Origin: Zeimonas sp050187175
GTDB lineage: Bacteria; Pseudomonadota; Gammaproteobacteria; Burkholderiales; Burkholderiaceae_E
Length of the DNA stretch: 64,000 nt
Reading direction: 5' to 3'
Assembly (NCBI GenBank): GCA_050187175.1
Contig: JBFWXS010000014.1
Location: forward strand, 32,093 to 96,092
This document shows positions 33,645-42,148 of this stretch, in pieces. Below the pieces are notes generated by a model. It saw only the letters and a list, made by a program, of their open reading frames with translations, did no database searches and was not told the DNA's origin. Numbering within the stretch: the first letter of the stretch is position 1; every line of letters begins with the position of its first letter. The translations under genes were made by a program, and so were the position numbers.

Positions 33645-34307
33645 ATGAAGATCTTCCTCGACGTCGACGGCGTCCTGATCGACGGCTGGCACGCGGACGA
33701 CTCCCGGCGCAGGCGCTGGGACGCCGCCATCGGGACCGATCTGCGAATCGATCGGGCCGCGTTCCAGCGCCTGTTCTTCGGCGTGCCGGACAGCCCGTCG
33801 ACGTCGCCGATGGCCGCCTGCATGAGCGGGCGGCGGGATCTGCATGAGGCGCTCGCCGAAGTGCTGCCTCAGGTCGGCTATGGCGGCCGGGTGGCCGACT
33901 TCGTCCGCTACTGGTTCGAGAACGATTCCAACGTGGACATGGGCGTGCTCGGCCTGATCGACGAGATCCGCCGGTGCGGCCAGGTCCAGCTGTTCCTGGC
34001 GACGGCCCAGGAGCATCATCGTGCGCGCTATCTATGGAACGACCTGGGGCTGCGCGAGCACTTCGACGACATCTTCCATAGCGCTGCGATCGGCTGCTCG
34101 AAAAAGGATGTCCGGTTCTACGAGACGATCAACCGGCGCCTTGGCAGCGCCGCTGACGAGCGGCCGCTGTTCTTCGATGATCAGCCTGCCGTGATCGAGA
34201 CAGCCGGGCGCGCCGGTTGGGACGGGGTGGTTTTCACGTCGCTGCGCGATATCGAGAGGCATCCGCGGCTTCGCGCGATGCTGCTTCGGCCCGGCCGCCC
34301 TGCCTGA
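33645..34307 (+). CDS. HAD-superfamily hydrolase
   Basis: A 220-aa HAD hydrolase with the aspartate nucleophile and acid/base in FLDVDGVLIDG (D6, D8), motif II threonine in LFLATAQEHH, motif III lysine in CSKKDVRFYE and motif IV DD in LFFDDQPAVIE. The small cap domain lies between motifs I and II. Substrate is not predictable; phosphatase or sugar-phosphatase activity is typical. ATG at 33645 precedes motif I directly; the longer in-frame start at 33561 lies in the AT-rich promoter. Convergent with a PepSY gene. Confidence 0.85.
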   Translation: MKIFLDVDGVLIDGWHADDSRRRRWDAAIGTDLRIDRAAFQRLFFGVPDSPSTSPMAACMSGRRDLHEALAEVLPQVGYGGRVADFVRYWFENDSNVDMGVLGLIDEIRRCGQVQLFLATAQEHHRARYLWNDLGLREHFDDIFHSAAIGCSKKDVRFYETINRRLGSAADERPLFFDDQPAVIETAGRAGWDGVVFTSLRDIERHPRLRAMLLRPGRPA

Positions 34308-34338
34308 TGTGCCGCTCGACGGCTGCTGTTTTCAGTGC

Positions 34339-34764
34339 TCAGTGGGCCGGCTGCCGGCCCAGCGTGCGCCCGGTGCGCGGATCGATGAACAGGCGCACGC
34401 GCCCTTCGTCCGCATCCGGCACGATCGCCTCGTAGCCGAGCGAACGGCGCTCGATGCTCAGCACGTCGCGATGGCCTTGCGTGATGAGGCGTTGATAGAC
34501 GTCGGCAAGCGGCAGCCATCCCGCGGTGTTGCACGCACCGGCCGCGCCCAGCGACTCAACTGCCCTCGCCTCATCGCAGCGCGTCGCGGCCGGTCCCGCC
34601 GTGGCGGCGGACGCAGCTGCGATGGCGAAGGCGGCGGTGGCGGCGGCAACCCGGCCCGGAGTCGGCCAGCGAGTCGGGCCGCACGTGGGACCGCACGTCA
34701 GGCCCGCGATCAGGCGGGCACGCAGGCCGGCAATCAGGCGGTGCAGGGAATCGAATGCGGGCAT
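34339..34764 (-). CDS. secreted PepSY-like domain protein
   Basis: A 141-aa protein with an N-terminal hydrophobic region (about 25-50, Ala-rich) after repetitive CGPTCGPT, and a C-terminal PepSY-like fold (YQRLITQGHRDVLSIERRSL, then VRLFIDPRTGRTLGRQ). PepSY proteins sit in the periplasm and are often targets or modulators of two-component systems. The ATG at 34764 was chosen with GGAAC upstream; an in-frame ATG at 34824 is possible. Divergent from a second PepSY gene and the PhoPQ-like operon across a half-site array at 34841-34877. Confidence 0.65.
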   Translation of the reverse strand: MPAFDSLHRLIAGLRARLIAGLTCGPTCGPTRWPTPGRVAAATAAFAIAAASAATAGPAATRCDEARAVESLGAAGACNTAGWLPLADVYQRLITQGHRDVLSIERRSLGYEAIVPDADEGRVRLFIDPRTGRTLGRQPAH

Positions 34765-34840
34765 GATGAAGTTCCAGGCGGGATCCGCAATGGCCGGCAG
34801 ACAGCGCCGTCCTATGCTGCGCATGCTGCGAGTGTCGTCC

Positions 34841-34877
34841 TGAACCGAGGCTGAACCGCCTGTTCATCCGCCGTTCA
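34841..34877. promoter_or_regulatory. symmetric array of four GTTCA half-sites (response-regulator box)
   Basis: TGAAC at 34841 and 34852, then GTTCA at 34862 and 34873: each pair is spaced 11 bp and the two pairs face away from each other around 34859. This equals two PhoP/QseB-type direct-repeat boxes (hexamer-N5-hexamer), one per strand, between divergent PepSY genes. Binding by the regulator encoded at 35283-35945 is inferred. Confidence 0.65.
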
Positions 34878-34930
34878 GCTCGGCTGCGGTTTCATGTCGG
34901 TACCGCAACACTTTGCTTCAGGTGCATGTC

Positions 34931-35257
34931 ATGAAAATCTCACGCCTCACGAAAACCTCCTTGGTCGCAGCGGCGCTGGCTGTTTCGCTGGGAGCTGCCG
35001 TCGCTCCCCTCCCCGCGCTCGCCGACGATGATCACGAACGTGCACGCCGCGCGCTGCAAGCCGGCGAGCTGCTATCGTTGAATGAGATCCTCAAGCGGGT
35101 CCAGCAGACTCAGCCCGGCGAAGTGCTGGAAGTGGAGCTGGAACGGGAGCGCGACCGCTGGGTCTACGAGCTGAAAGTGCTGTCACGCGACGGCGCGCTG
35201 ATCAAGCTCGATGTGGACGGACGCGACGGCTCGGTGCTGCGCACCAGGCGTCGCTGA
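34931..35257 (+). CDS. periplasmic PepSY-domain protein
   Basis: A 108-aa protein with a clean signal peptide (MKISRLTKTSLVAAALAVSL, cleaved after APLPALA) and one PepSY domain (SLNEILKRVQQTQPGEVLEV, then KLDVDGRDGSVL). First gene of an operon with a PhoP-like regulator 25 bp downstream and its kinase; such PepSY proteins probably tune the sensor. ATG at 34931; an in-frame ATG at 34913 would spoil the signal peptide. Confidence 0.85.
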   Translation: MKISRLTKTSLVAAALAVSLGAAVAPLPALADDDHERARRALQAGELLSLNEILKRVQQTQPGEVLEVELERERDRWVYELKVLSRDGALIKLDVDGRDGSVLRTRRR

Positions 35258-35282
35258 GCGCCACGGATACGGAAGCTGGAAC

Positions 35283-35945
35283 GTGCGAATCCTGGTGGTC
35301 GAAGACGAACCCACGCTGGCTAGCCAGCTGACGGCGACGCTCGAAGAGAACGGCTACACGGTCGACGCCGCCGGCAACGGCCGCGATGCGCATCACTTGG
35401 GCGACACCGAACCTTATGACGCAGTGGTGCTCGACCTGGGCCTGCCTGAACTCGATGGCATCACGGTGCTCAAGCGCTGGCGCGCCGCGGCGCGCAACAT
35501 GCCGGTGCTGATCCTGACCGCGCGCAGCAACTGGCATGAGAAGGTCGAGGGCATCGACGCGGGTGCCGACGACTATCTGTCCAAGCCTTTCCGTATGGAA
35601 GAGCTGCTGGCGCGGCTGCGCGCGCTGATGCGCCGTGCCAGCGGCTTCGCCAGCGCCGAACTGCGCTGCGGCGAGCTGATGCTCGATACGCGCAGCGGCC
35701 GCGTGACGGTGGCAGGACAGCCGGTGAGCCTGACGGCGCACGAGTTCAAGGTGCTGTCGTACCTGATGCATCATCCGCGCAGCGTCGTGTCGCGCTCGGA
35801 GCTGATCGAGCACATCTACGCGCAGGACTACGATCGCGACTCGAACACGGTCGAGGTCTTCATCGGCCGGCTCAGGAAGAAGCTGCCGCCGGGCATGATC
35901 GAGACCGTTCGCGGGCTCGGCTACCGGCTGGCGGCACCCGCATGA
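35283..35945 (+). CDS. PhoP/QseB-like OmpR-family response regulator
   Basis: A 220-aa regulator: receiver domain with E7-D8, phospho-acceptor D51 (LDLGLPELDG) and K101 (SKPF), winged helix about 125-218 (LTAHEFKVLSYLMHH, NTVEVFIGRLRKKL). The GTG at 35283 is the start, giving the family N-terminus VRILVVEDE. Stop overlaps the kinase ATG (ATGA). Likely binds the GTTCA array upstream of the operon. PhoP is the closest named relative because the kinase H-box is PhoQ-like. Confidence 0.93.
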   Translation: MRILVVEDEPTLASQLTATLEENGYTVDAAGNGRDAHHLGDTEPYDAVVLDLGLPELDGITVLKRWRAAARNMPVLILTARSNWHEKVEGIDAGADDYLSKPFRMEELLARLRALMRRASGFASAELRCGELMLDTRSGRVTVAGQPVSLTAHEFKVLSYLMHHPRSVVSRSELIEHIYAQDYDRDSNTVEVFIGRLRKKLPPGMIETVRGLGYRLAAPA

Positions 35946-37393
35946 GCGGCGACGGCACCAGGAGCAGCGACGGCAGCGACGACCGTATGAGCAGCAGCGC
36001 CGCCCCCAGCGACCCCCGCCGCGCAGGCTCGCTGCGGCTGCGGCTGATCGCGGGCACGCTGGCCTGGTGTCTGGCGGCGGTGCTGGCCGCGGGCATCGTG
36101 CTCACCGATCTGTTCGAGGCCCACATCGAGCGGCGCTTCGTCGACGAGCTGCGCGTGCAGCTCGACCAGCTCACCGCGCTGGCCGACGTGGACGAGCATG
36201 GCGTGCTCGGCATGCACCGCGAGCTCAGCGACCCCCGGCTGCAGAAGCCGTTCTCGGGCCTGTACTGGCAAGCCGAATACGGCCGGCCGGCCGACGATTC
36301 GCCGCTGGCCATGCAGCGCTCGCGTTCGCTGTGGGACTATCGCCTGCCGCCGGCGGCCGAGCCGGCGCCGCCGGGTGAGATCGTGCGCCGTCGCGTCGAA
36401 GGGCCGAACGGCACGCGGCTGGTGGCGCTGGAGCGGGCCATCGAGCCGCCGGTGGCCGGCGACCGGCTGCTGCATCTGACGGTGGCCGCCGATGAGCGCG
36501 GCATGACCGAACCGGTGCGCGAGTTCATCTGGCCGCTGGCTCTTTCGCTGGCAGTGCTTGCGGGCGGGCTGGTGCTGGCCGCGACGCTGCAGGTTTCGGC
36601 CGGGCTGGCGCCGCTGCGCCGGTTGCGCCGCGCGCTGGCCGGCATTCGCGACGGCCGTTCGCGGCACATCGGCGAGCGCTTTCCGGCGGAGGTGCAGCCG
36701 CTGGTGGACGAGCTGAACGCGGTGCTGCATCACGACACCGAGGTCGTCGAACGCGCGCGCACGCAGACCGGCAACCTGGCGCATGCATTGAAGACGCCGC
36801 TGGCTGTGCTGGCCAATGCCGCGACCCGGCAGCAGCCGGATCTGGCGACGACGGTCATCGAGCAGATCGAGATCGCGCAGCGGCAGATCGACCACTATCT
36901 GGCGCGTGCGCGCGCCGCGGCGGCGGCGCAGATGCCGGGGTTGAAGACGCCGGTCGTGCCGGTGGCCGAGGGCTTGCTGCGCGCGATGTCGCGCATTCAC
37001 GCCCAGCGCAGCCTGTCGATCGAGATGATTGCGAACCCCTCCACCCTGCCCGCTCCCGCTTTCCACGGCGAGCAGCAGGACCTGCAGGAGATGCTCGGCA
37101 ATCTGCTCGACAATGCCTGCAAATGGGCGCGGCACCGTGTCGAGCTGCGCATCCAAGGCGATGGTCCGCGGCTGCAGATCACCATCGACGACGACGGTCC
37201 GGGCCTGGCTCCCGAGCGGCGCGAGGCGGTCTTCGCGCGCGGTGCGCGGGTGGACGAACGAGTCGCCGGCAGCGGCCTGGGGCTGGACATCGTGCGCGAT
37301 CTGGCGCGTCTGTATCGCGGTGACGTCTGGTTGACCGATTCGCCGCTGGGCGGCCTGCGCGCCGTGCTGCAGCTGCCGGCGGTCGTGAGCTGA
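35942..37393 (+). CDS. PhoQ-like sensor histidine kinase
   Basis: A 483-aa kinase: transmembrane segments about 35-57 and 195-218, a periplasmic domain of about 135 residues, HAMP, H-box with H281 in NLAHALKTPLAVL (the PhoQ-type AHxLKTPL form), N-box N391 (NLLDNACKWA), DDDGPGL and GSGLGLDI. The periplasmic domain lacks an obvious acidic patch of classical PhoQ, so the signal is unclear. Third gene of the PepSY-regulator-kinase operon. Confidence 0.9.
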   Translation: MSGDGTRSSDGSDDRMSSSAAPSDPRRAGSLRLRLIAGTLAWCLAAVLAAGIVLTDLFEAHIERRFVDELRVQLDQLTALADVDEHGVLGMHRELSDPRLQKPFSGLYWQAEYGRPADDSPLAMQRSRSLWDYRLPPAAEPAPPGEIVRRRVEGPNGTRLVALERAIEPPVAGDRLLHLTVAADERGMTEPVREFIWPLALSLAVLAGGLVLAATLQVSAGLAPLRRLRRALAGIRDGRSRHIGERFPAEVQPLVDELNAVLHHDTEVVERARTQTGNLAHALKTPLAVLANAATRQQPDLATTVIEQIEIAQRQIDHYLARARAAAAAQMPGLKTPVVPVAEGLLRAMSRIHAQRSLSIEMIANPSTLPAPAFHGEQQDLQEMLGNLLDNACKWARHRVELRIQGDGPRLQITIDDDGPGLAPERREAVFARGARVDERVAGSGLGLDIVRDLARLYRGDVWLTDSPLGGLRAVLQLPAVVS

Positions 37394-37462
37394 GCGCGCT
37401 CGAACTGCACTACCATTCCATCGGCTCCGCTGACGAGCGGCCCGAGCGCCGCGAACCATCCC

Positions 37463-38266
37463 GTGCAGACCCTCATCGACCTGTCGCTGACGTCCCCGCT
37501 GCTGGCCGCCTTGCTGGCCAGCCTGATCGGCGGCTTTGCCGCCACCACGGTCGGTGCGCTGCCGGTACTGGTGCTGCACCGGCTGTCGCCGCGGATGAAC
37601 AACTCGATGCTGGCCTTCGCTGCCGGCGTGATGCTTGCCGCCACGGTGTTCTCGCTGCTGCTGCCCGGCTACGAGCAGGCCGAGGCGGTGTTCGGCGGTT
37701 CGCGCGGCGCGGCGCTCGGCGTGATCGCGGCCATGATGATAGGTGGCCTGTTCATGGCGGCGATCCACCGCTTCCTGCCGCATGAGCACTTCCAGAAGGG
37801 CCCGGAGGGCGTCGGCCGCGATCGCATCGCGCGAGTCTGGCTGTTCGTGCTGGCGATCGCCGTGCACAACCTGCCTGAAGGCCTGTCGATCGGCGTGGGC
37901 GCGGCCAGCGGCGATGCGCGGATCGGGCTCGGCGTGACGCTGGGCATCGGCCTGCAGAACATGCCCGAGGGACTGGCCGTGGCCATGGCGCTGGCCGGCC
38001 TGGGCTACAGCCGGCTGGAGGCCCTGGGCATCGCCGCGCTGACCGGGCTGGTCGAGCTGCTCGGCGGACTGCTGGGAGCCGGACTGCTGACGCTGTCGCA
38101 GGCACTGCTCCCCGGCGCGCTGGCCTTCGCCGCCGGCACCATGCTGTTCGTCATCAGCGACGAAGTGATTCCCGAGACGCATCGCGCCGGCTTCGGCGAC
38201 TCGGCCACCGCGGCGCTGTTCATCGGATTCGCGCTGATGTTCTTCCTGGACGTGGCGCTGATCTGA
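37463..38266 (+). CDS. ZIP-family metal transporter
   Basis: A 267-aa inner-membrane protein with about eight spans and both ZIP metal motifs, HNLPEG (segment 4) and QNMPEG (segment 5), plus a short His-containing loop (RFLPHEHFQKGP). It imports zinc or another divalent metal. The start is a GTG at 37463 that begins at the first span. Lies 69 bp after the kinase gene and may share its regulation, since PhoP-like systems respond to divalent cations; that link is inference. Convergent with the ankyrin gene. Confidence 0.9.
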   Translation: MQTLIDLSLTSPLLAALLASLIGGFAATTVGALPVLVLHRLSPRMNNSMLAFAAGVMLAATVFSLLLPGYEQAEAVFGGSRGAALGVIAAMMIGGLFMAAIHRFLPHEHFQKGPEGVGRDRIARVWLFVLAIAVHNLPEGLSIGVGAASGDARIGLGVTLGIGLQNMPEGLAVAMALAGLGYSRLEALGIAALTGLVELLGGLLGAGLLTLSQALLPGALAFAAGTMLFVISDEVIPETHRAGFGDSATAALFIGFALMFFLDVALI

Positions 38267-38279
38267 GGCCGCGCCGGCG

Positions 38280-39044
38280 TCAGTTGCGCACGCCCGGCAG
38301 CTGCGGCTGCGCCGGACGCGGGCTCGGCCGCTTCTGGGCTTCGATCGACTCCACGGTGCGCGGCCGCTCCAGCGTGCCGTAGCGGCGCTCGTAGTCGGCA
38401 GCGCGTTCGCGCAGCCATGCGGCGAGCTCGGTCTCGCCGAGCCGCTGCATGTAGCTGGCCGCATCCAGCCCCGCGTCGTTGCGCGGCGTCGGATCGGCGC
38501 CCGCCTCGATCAGCAGCTTGACGGTCGAGACGTGCTGCTGGCGCGCCGCCATCATCAGCGGCGTGGTGCGGTTGGGCGATTGCGCGTCGATGTACGCGGA
38601 CTGCTCCAGCAGATAGCGGACGATCTCGGTGTGTCCGCCCGAGGCCGCGTAGTGCAGCGGCGTCCAGCCCGGCCGGTTGACTTCGGCGCCGCGCGCGATC
38701 AGCAGCTTCATCGTCTCGGGCTCGCCGTGCAGCGCCGCCAGCATCAGCGCAGTCTCCCCTTGCGGATTGGGCGCATCGATCCGCGTGCCGGTGAGGCCGG
38801 CCAGCATGCGCACCGAGCGCCACGAGCGCTCGCGGGCTGCGTAGACGATCGCCGGCCCGTGCTGCGGATGCATCGCGTTGACGTCGATGCCGCGCAGCAG
38901 CCAGGTCTGGACGGCGCTTTCGTTGTCGCGCCGCAATTCGTTCCAGAACGCTTCCGGAACCGACTGCGCGACCGCCGGCCCGGCGGCCGCCAGCGCGGCG
39001 CCGATCAGCGACAGGAATATCAAAAAACTCCGTAACAATTTCAT
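38280..39044 (-). CDS. secreted ankyrin-repeat protein
   Basis: A 254-aa protein with a signal peptide (LLRSFLIFLSLIGAALAA, cleavage near AVA-Q) and about four ankyrin repeats at about 35-190 (GETALMLAALHGEPETMKLL, GWTPLHYAASGGHTEIVRYL, TTPLMMAARQQHVSTVKLLI). The tail is charged and Pro-rich. Follows tatD by one base, the end of the mltG-tmk-holB-pilZ-tatD string. Periplasmic binding partner unknown. Confidence 0.88.
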   Translation of the reverse strand: MKLLRSFLIFLSLIGAALAAAGPAVAQSVPEAFWNELRRDNESAVQTWLLRGIDVNAMHPQHGPAIVYAARERSWRSVRMLAGLTGTRIDAPNPQGETALMLAALHGEPETMKLLIARGAEVNRPGWTPLHYAASGGHTEIVRYLLEQSAYIDAQSPNRTTPLMMAARQQHVSTVKLLIEAGADPTPRNDAGLDAASYMQRLGETELAAWLRERAADYERRYGTLERPRTVESIEAQKRPSPRPAQPQLPGVRN

Positions 39045-39045
39045 G

Positions 39046-39828
39046 TTATTTCTCAGAAACCCGTTTGGAGTCTTTGAATAGATTGAAATAATTTTCCGTG
39101 GTCAGCTCGTCGATGTAGGCTGCATCCTGGCCTCGGAGTTCAGCGACGCAGCGCGCCACGTGCCGCACGAACGCCGGTTCATTGGTCTTGCCGCGAAACG
39201 GCACCGGCGCCAGATACGGTGAATCGGTCTCGACCAGCAGGCGCTCGTCCGGCACTTTGGCGGCGACTTTGCGCAGCGCAGCCGCGTTCTTGAACGTGAC
39301 GATGCCGGAGAACGATAGGTGAAAGCCCAGGTCGAGCGCGGCGCGCGCGGTGGGCCAGTCCTCGGTGAAGCAGTGCATGACGCCGCCGGCGGCCTCGGCA
39401 CCCTCCTCGCGCATCAGCCGCAGCGTGTCGGCGGCGGCGGCACGGGTGTGGATGATCAGCGGCTTGCCGGTACGGCGCGCGGCGCGGATATGGACGCGGA
39501 AGCGCTCGCGCTGCCACTCGGTGTCGCCCTCGATGCGGAAATAGTCGAGGCCGGTTTCGCCGATGGCGACCACTTTGGGGTGCGCCGACAGGCGCTCCAG
39601 GGTCTCGACGTCCGGCTCGGCGCGATCGGTGTAGTCGGGATGAACCCCCACCGACGCCGACAGGCGGGCGTCGCGCTCGGCGACGGCCAGCACGCCTTCG
39701 AAGTCCTCGAGCGTGACGCAGACGCACAGCGCATGGCCGACGTCATGGGCGGCCATGTTGGCGAGTATCTCGTCGAAACGGTCGACAAGATCCGGGAAAT
39801 CGAGATGGCAATGGGAATCGACGAGCAT
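39046..39828 (-). CDS. tatD: TatD-family metal-dependent DNase
   Basis: A 260-aa TIM-barrel hydrolase with metal ligands H6 and H8 (VDSHCHLDF), the GETGLDYFR glutamate, HTRAA histidine and the terminal ETDSPYLAP aspartate. TatD proteins are 3'-5' exonucleases or deoxyribonucleases. It belongs to the operon mltG-tmk-holB-pilZ-tatD, common in Betaproteobacteria, though 155 bp separate it from pilZ. Confidence 0.93.
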   Translation of the reverse strand: MLVDSHCHLDFPDLVDRFDEILANMAAHDVGHALCVCVTLEDFEGVLAVAERDARLSASVGVHPDYTDRAEPDVETLERLSAHPKVVAIGETGLDYFRIEGDTEWQRERFRVHIRAARRTGKPLIIHTRAAAADTLRLMREEGAEAAGGVMHCFTEDWPTARAALDLGFHLSFSGIVTFKNAAALRKVAAKVPDERLLVETDSPYLAPVPFRGKTNEPAFVRHVARCVAELRGQDAAYIDELTTENYFNLFKDSKRVSEK

Positions 39829-39960
39829 CGGGCCGGGCGTGCAGGACAGGCCGTCATTGTATCGGCCGGGTCGGCCGAGGGCGCCGCCGGCCCTGCGGCG
39901 CGCAGTCTGATTCGCCGGCCGCCTGTGCGCCCTGCAGCGCCTGCCTTGCGCGTCGGGCCC

Positions 39961-40006
39961 TCAGAGCGTATGTGTCGGCCGAGTCAGAGCGTATGCGTCG
40001 GCCGAT
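39961..40006. repeat. 23-bp tandem duplication at the pilZ 3' end
   Basis: TCAGAGCGTATGTGTCGGCC at 39961 is repeated at 39984 with one change (23-bp period). The second copy encodes the last residues and stop of pilZ, so the first is a duplicated gene end. Confidence 0.85.
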
Positions 40007-40472
40007 TCGCCTTCAGCGCGCCGCCGAGCAACGTCTCGATGCGATTGCGCGCCTGTTCGCCGGCTTCGTCCTTGGCGAAGCGGATGCCCAGCCCCTGCTG
40101 GCGTCCGGGCGTGCCGGCCGGCGTGATCCACACCACCTTGCCGGTGACCGGCAGCTTGTTGGGCTCGTCCATCAGCGACAGGATCAGGTACAGCTCGTCG
40201 CCGACGTGCGCGGCGCGCGTGGTCGGCACGAACAGGCCGCCGCCGTCTATGAACGGCATGTAGGCGGCGTACAGCGCTGCCTTCTCGCGGATCGCCAGCT
40301 GCACGACGCCGGGCCGCGGGCCGCCGCTGCGCGATCCGGGGTTCGCCGCAGGACTGGCCGCTGCGTTCGCCATGGAATTCGCCGCCGGGCCAAGCGTGCT
40401 CGGACTTAGCGCGGCGGTATCGGGTTCCGTCGCGCTGCCGGAGGCGTTGGTCGAAGCAAAGGCGGCTGACAT
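39984..40472 (-). CDS. pilZ: type IV pilus-type PilZ domain protein
   Basis: A 162-aa protein. About 55 N-terminal residues are Ala/Ser/Pro-rich and likely disordered; the PilZ beta-barrel follows (AAYMPFIDGGGLFVPT, then GKVVWITPAGTPG). The c-di-GMP motifs RxxxR and DxSxxG are not seen, as in the type IV pilus PilZ, which acts without the ligand. It follows holB by 30 bp, the standard placement of this gene. Confidence 0.9.
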   Translation of the reverse strand: MSAAFASTNASGSATEPDTAALSPSTLGPAANSMANAAASPAANPGSRSGGPRPGVVQLAIREKAALYAAYMPFIDGGGLFVPTTRAAHVGDELYLILSLMDEPNKLPVTGKVVWITPAGTPGRQQGLGIRFAKDEAGEQARNRIETLLGGALKANRPTHTL

Positions 40473-40502
40473 GGGTTGTTCCTGGACGAGTCGTCGCGGC
40501 AA

Positions 40503-41537
40503 TCAGGGAGCCAGGGCCTCGTGCAGCTGGATCAGCACGTCCTCGGCCATCAAACGGGGATTCAACGGATGATCGACGGCGCGCGCCAGCTTGCCGAGAC
40601 TGGCGTCGAACCGCATCAACCGTTCCAGGCCGGCGCGCTGCGCCAGCGCCCGCAGCCGGGCCGTGTGCTCCGGATGGAAGCGCGGCTCGGCTCCGGCGCG
40701 CACGCGACCCAGGTCGGCGACCCAGGTCTGCAGCACGCCCAGCCACGCCGCGGCTTCGATGCCGGACAAGGCTTCGGCTGCCTGGACGGCATCAGTCTCG
40801 GGAAGCCCGGCGATCGTCTCCAGAATCAGCCGATGGGCGGTGGCTTCGGCAGGATCGGCGAAACGCCGGGCGCGCAGCGGTGCGCCGCCCGCGGCTGCCA
40901 GCCAGCGCATAGCCTGATCGCGCGGCACCGAGGTTTCGGCGGCCAGCCAGTCGGCCCCGGCGTCGGCCGCCGGCGCGGCCAGCGGCAGGACGGCACATCG
41001 CGAACGGATGGTGGCCGGCAGCGCGTCGGGCCGGTTGCAGACCAGCAGGAAGCGCGTCGATCCGGCCGGCTCTTCCAGCGTCTTCAGCAGCGCATTGGCC
41101 GAGGCCGTGTTCAGCGCCTCGGCGGGATCGATGAGGATCAGCTTGCTGCCGCCGCGATGGCCGCCGATCTCGACGAAGCGCTCGAGCGCCCGCACCTGGT
41201 CGATCTTGATCTCGCGCGACGGCTTGCTGGCGGCGCGGCCGCCCGCGCGGGCGCCGCCGCTGCGGCCCTCGCCGTCTTCATTGCCGTCGTCGGCAGAGGC
41301 CGGCGCCAGCAGCCTGAAGTCCGGATGATGGCCCTGCCCGAACCAGCCGCAGGCGCTGCAGCGGCCGCAGGCCGCGCCGTCGGCGGCCGGCGACTCGCAC
41401 AGCAGCGCTGCTGCCAGCGACTGGGCGAAGGCCGACTTGCCGATGCCAGCCGGGCCGGTGATCAGCAGCGCGTGGTGCAGCCGGTGGCGCTGCTCCAGCG
41501 TCTGCTGCCAGCTCTTGGATAGCCAGGGATAAATCAT
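40503..41537 (-). CDS. holB: DNA polymerase III delta' subunit
   Basis: A 344-aa clamp-loader subunit with Walker-A-like GPAGIGKSAFAQ, zinc-finger cysteines (CGRCSACG), the NALLKTLEEPAGSTRFLL region and the IRSRC motif. A Gly/Ser/Arg-rich insert near residue 90-105 (GRSGGARAGGRAASKPSR) is longer than usual. Its ATG overlaps the tmk stop by three bases. Confidence 0.94.
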   Translation of the reverse strand: MIYPWLSKSWQQTLEQRHRLHHALLITGPAGIGKSAFAQSLAAALLCESPAADGAACGRCSACGWFGQGHHPDFRLLAPASADDGNEDGEGRSGGARAGGRAASKPSREIKIDQVRALERFVEIGGHRGGSKLILIDPAEALNTASANALLKTLEEPAGSTRFLLVCNRPDALPATIRSRCAVLPLAAPAADAGADWLAAETSVPRDQAMRWLAAAGGAPLRARRFADPAEATAHRLILETIAGLPETDAVQAAEALSGIEAAAWLGVLQTWVADLGRVRAGAEPRFHPEHTARLRALAQRAGLERLMRFDASLGKLARAVDHPLNPRLMAEDVLIQLHEALAP

Positions 41538-42148
41538 TCAGAACAAATATTTATGAGGTCTTTTTCAAGTATTTTACGAAGTTCTTCGATGGGCTCTGCC
41601 CCGTCCAGCAGCAGGAATCGCTGCGCGGCCTGCGCCGTGCGATCGAGGTAGCCGCGGCGCACGCGCTCGAAGAAGGCAGCGTCCTCGGCCTCAAAGCGGT
41701 CGGCGGCACGCGCCGCGCCGCGCCGCCGCGCGGCTTCGTCGGGTTCGAGATCGAACAGATAGGTGCGGCGGGGCTGCAGGTCGCCATGCACCCAGCGCTC
41801 GAGCTCGGCGATGCGCGACAGCGGCGCGCCGCGGCCGCCGCCCTGGTACGCATAGGTCGAATCGGTGAAGCGGTCGCAGACCACCCACTGTCCGGCTGCC
41901 AGTGCGGGGCGCACGACGCGCTCCAGATGGTCGCGGCGCGCCGCGAACACCAGCAGCAGCTCGGTCTCCAGGCTCATCGGCTGATGCAGCAGCAGCTCGC
42001 GCAGCGATTCGGCCAGCGCCGAGCCGCCCGGCTCGCGCGTGGCCAGTACGGTCAGCCCGCGTGCGCGCAGCTGTTCGACATACCAGCCGATATGCGTGCT
42101 CTTGCCGGCGCCGTCTATGCCCTCGAAGGTGATGAAGCGGGCGTTCAC
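41534..42148 (-). CDS. tmk: thymidylate kinase
   Basis: A 204-aa dTMP kinase: Walker A FEGIDGAGKSTH at the N-terminus, CDRFTDSTYAYQGGGRG (DR-F motif and LID) and TREPGGS. The start is a GTG at 42148 that overlaps the mltG stop. It makes dTDP for DNA synthesis. Part of the mltG-tmk-holB operon with overlapping ends. Confidence 0.95.
   Translation of the reverse strand: MNARFITFEGIDGAGKSTHIGWYVEQLRARGLTVLATREPGGSALAESLRELLLHQPMSLETELLLVFAARRDHLERVVRPALAAGQWVVCDRFTDSTYAYQGGGRGAPLSRIAELERWVHGDLQPRRTYLFDLEPDEAARRRGAARAADRFEAEDAAFFERVRRGYLDRTAQAAQRFLLLDGAEPIEELRKILEKDLINICSE

Noticed and set aside
34343..34361. Terminator between the HAD and PepSY genes
   Set aside because: The 8-bp hairpin TGGGCCGG/CCGGCCCA lies inside the PepSY coding end and has no T-tract on either strand.
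35921..38464. Long minus-strand open frame (847 codons)
   Set aside because: Antisense to the PhoQ-like kinase and ZIP gene; composition is the Arg/Gln/His-rich type of a GC shadow frame.
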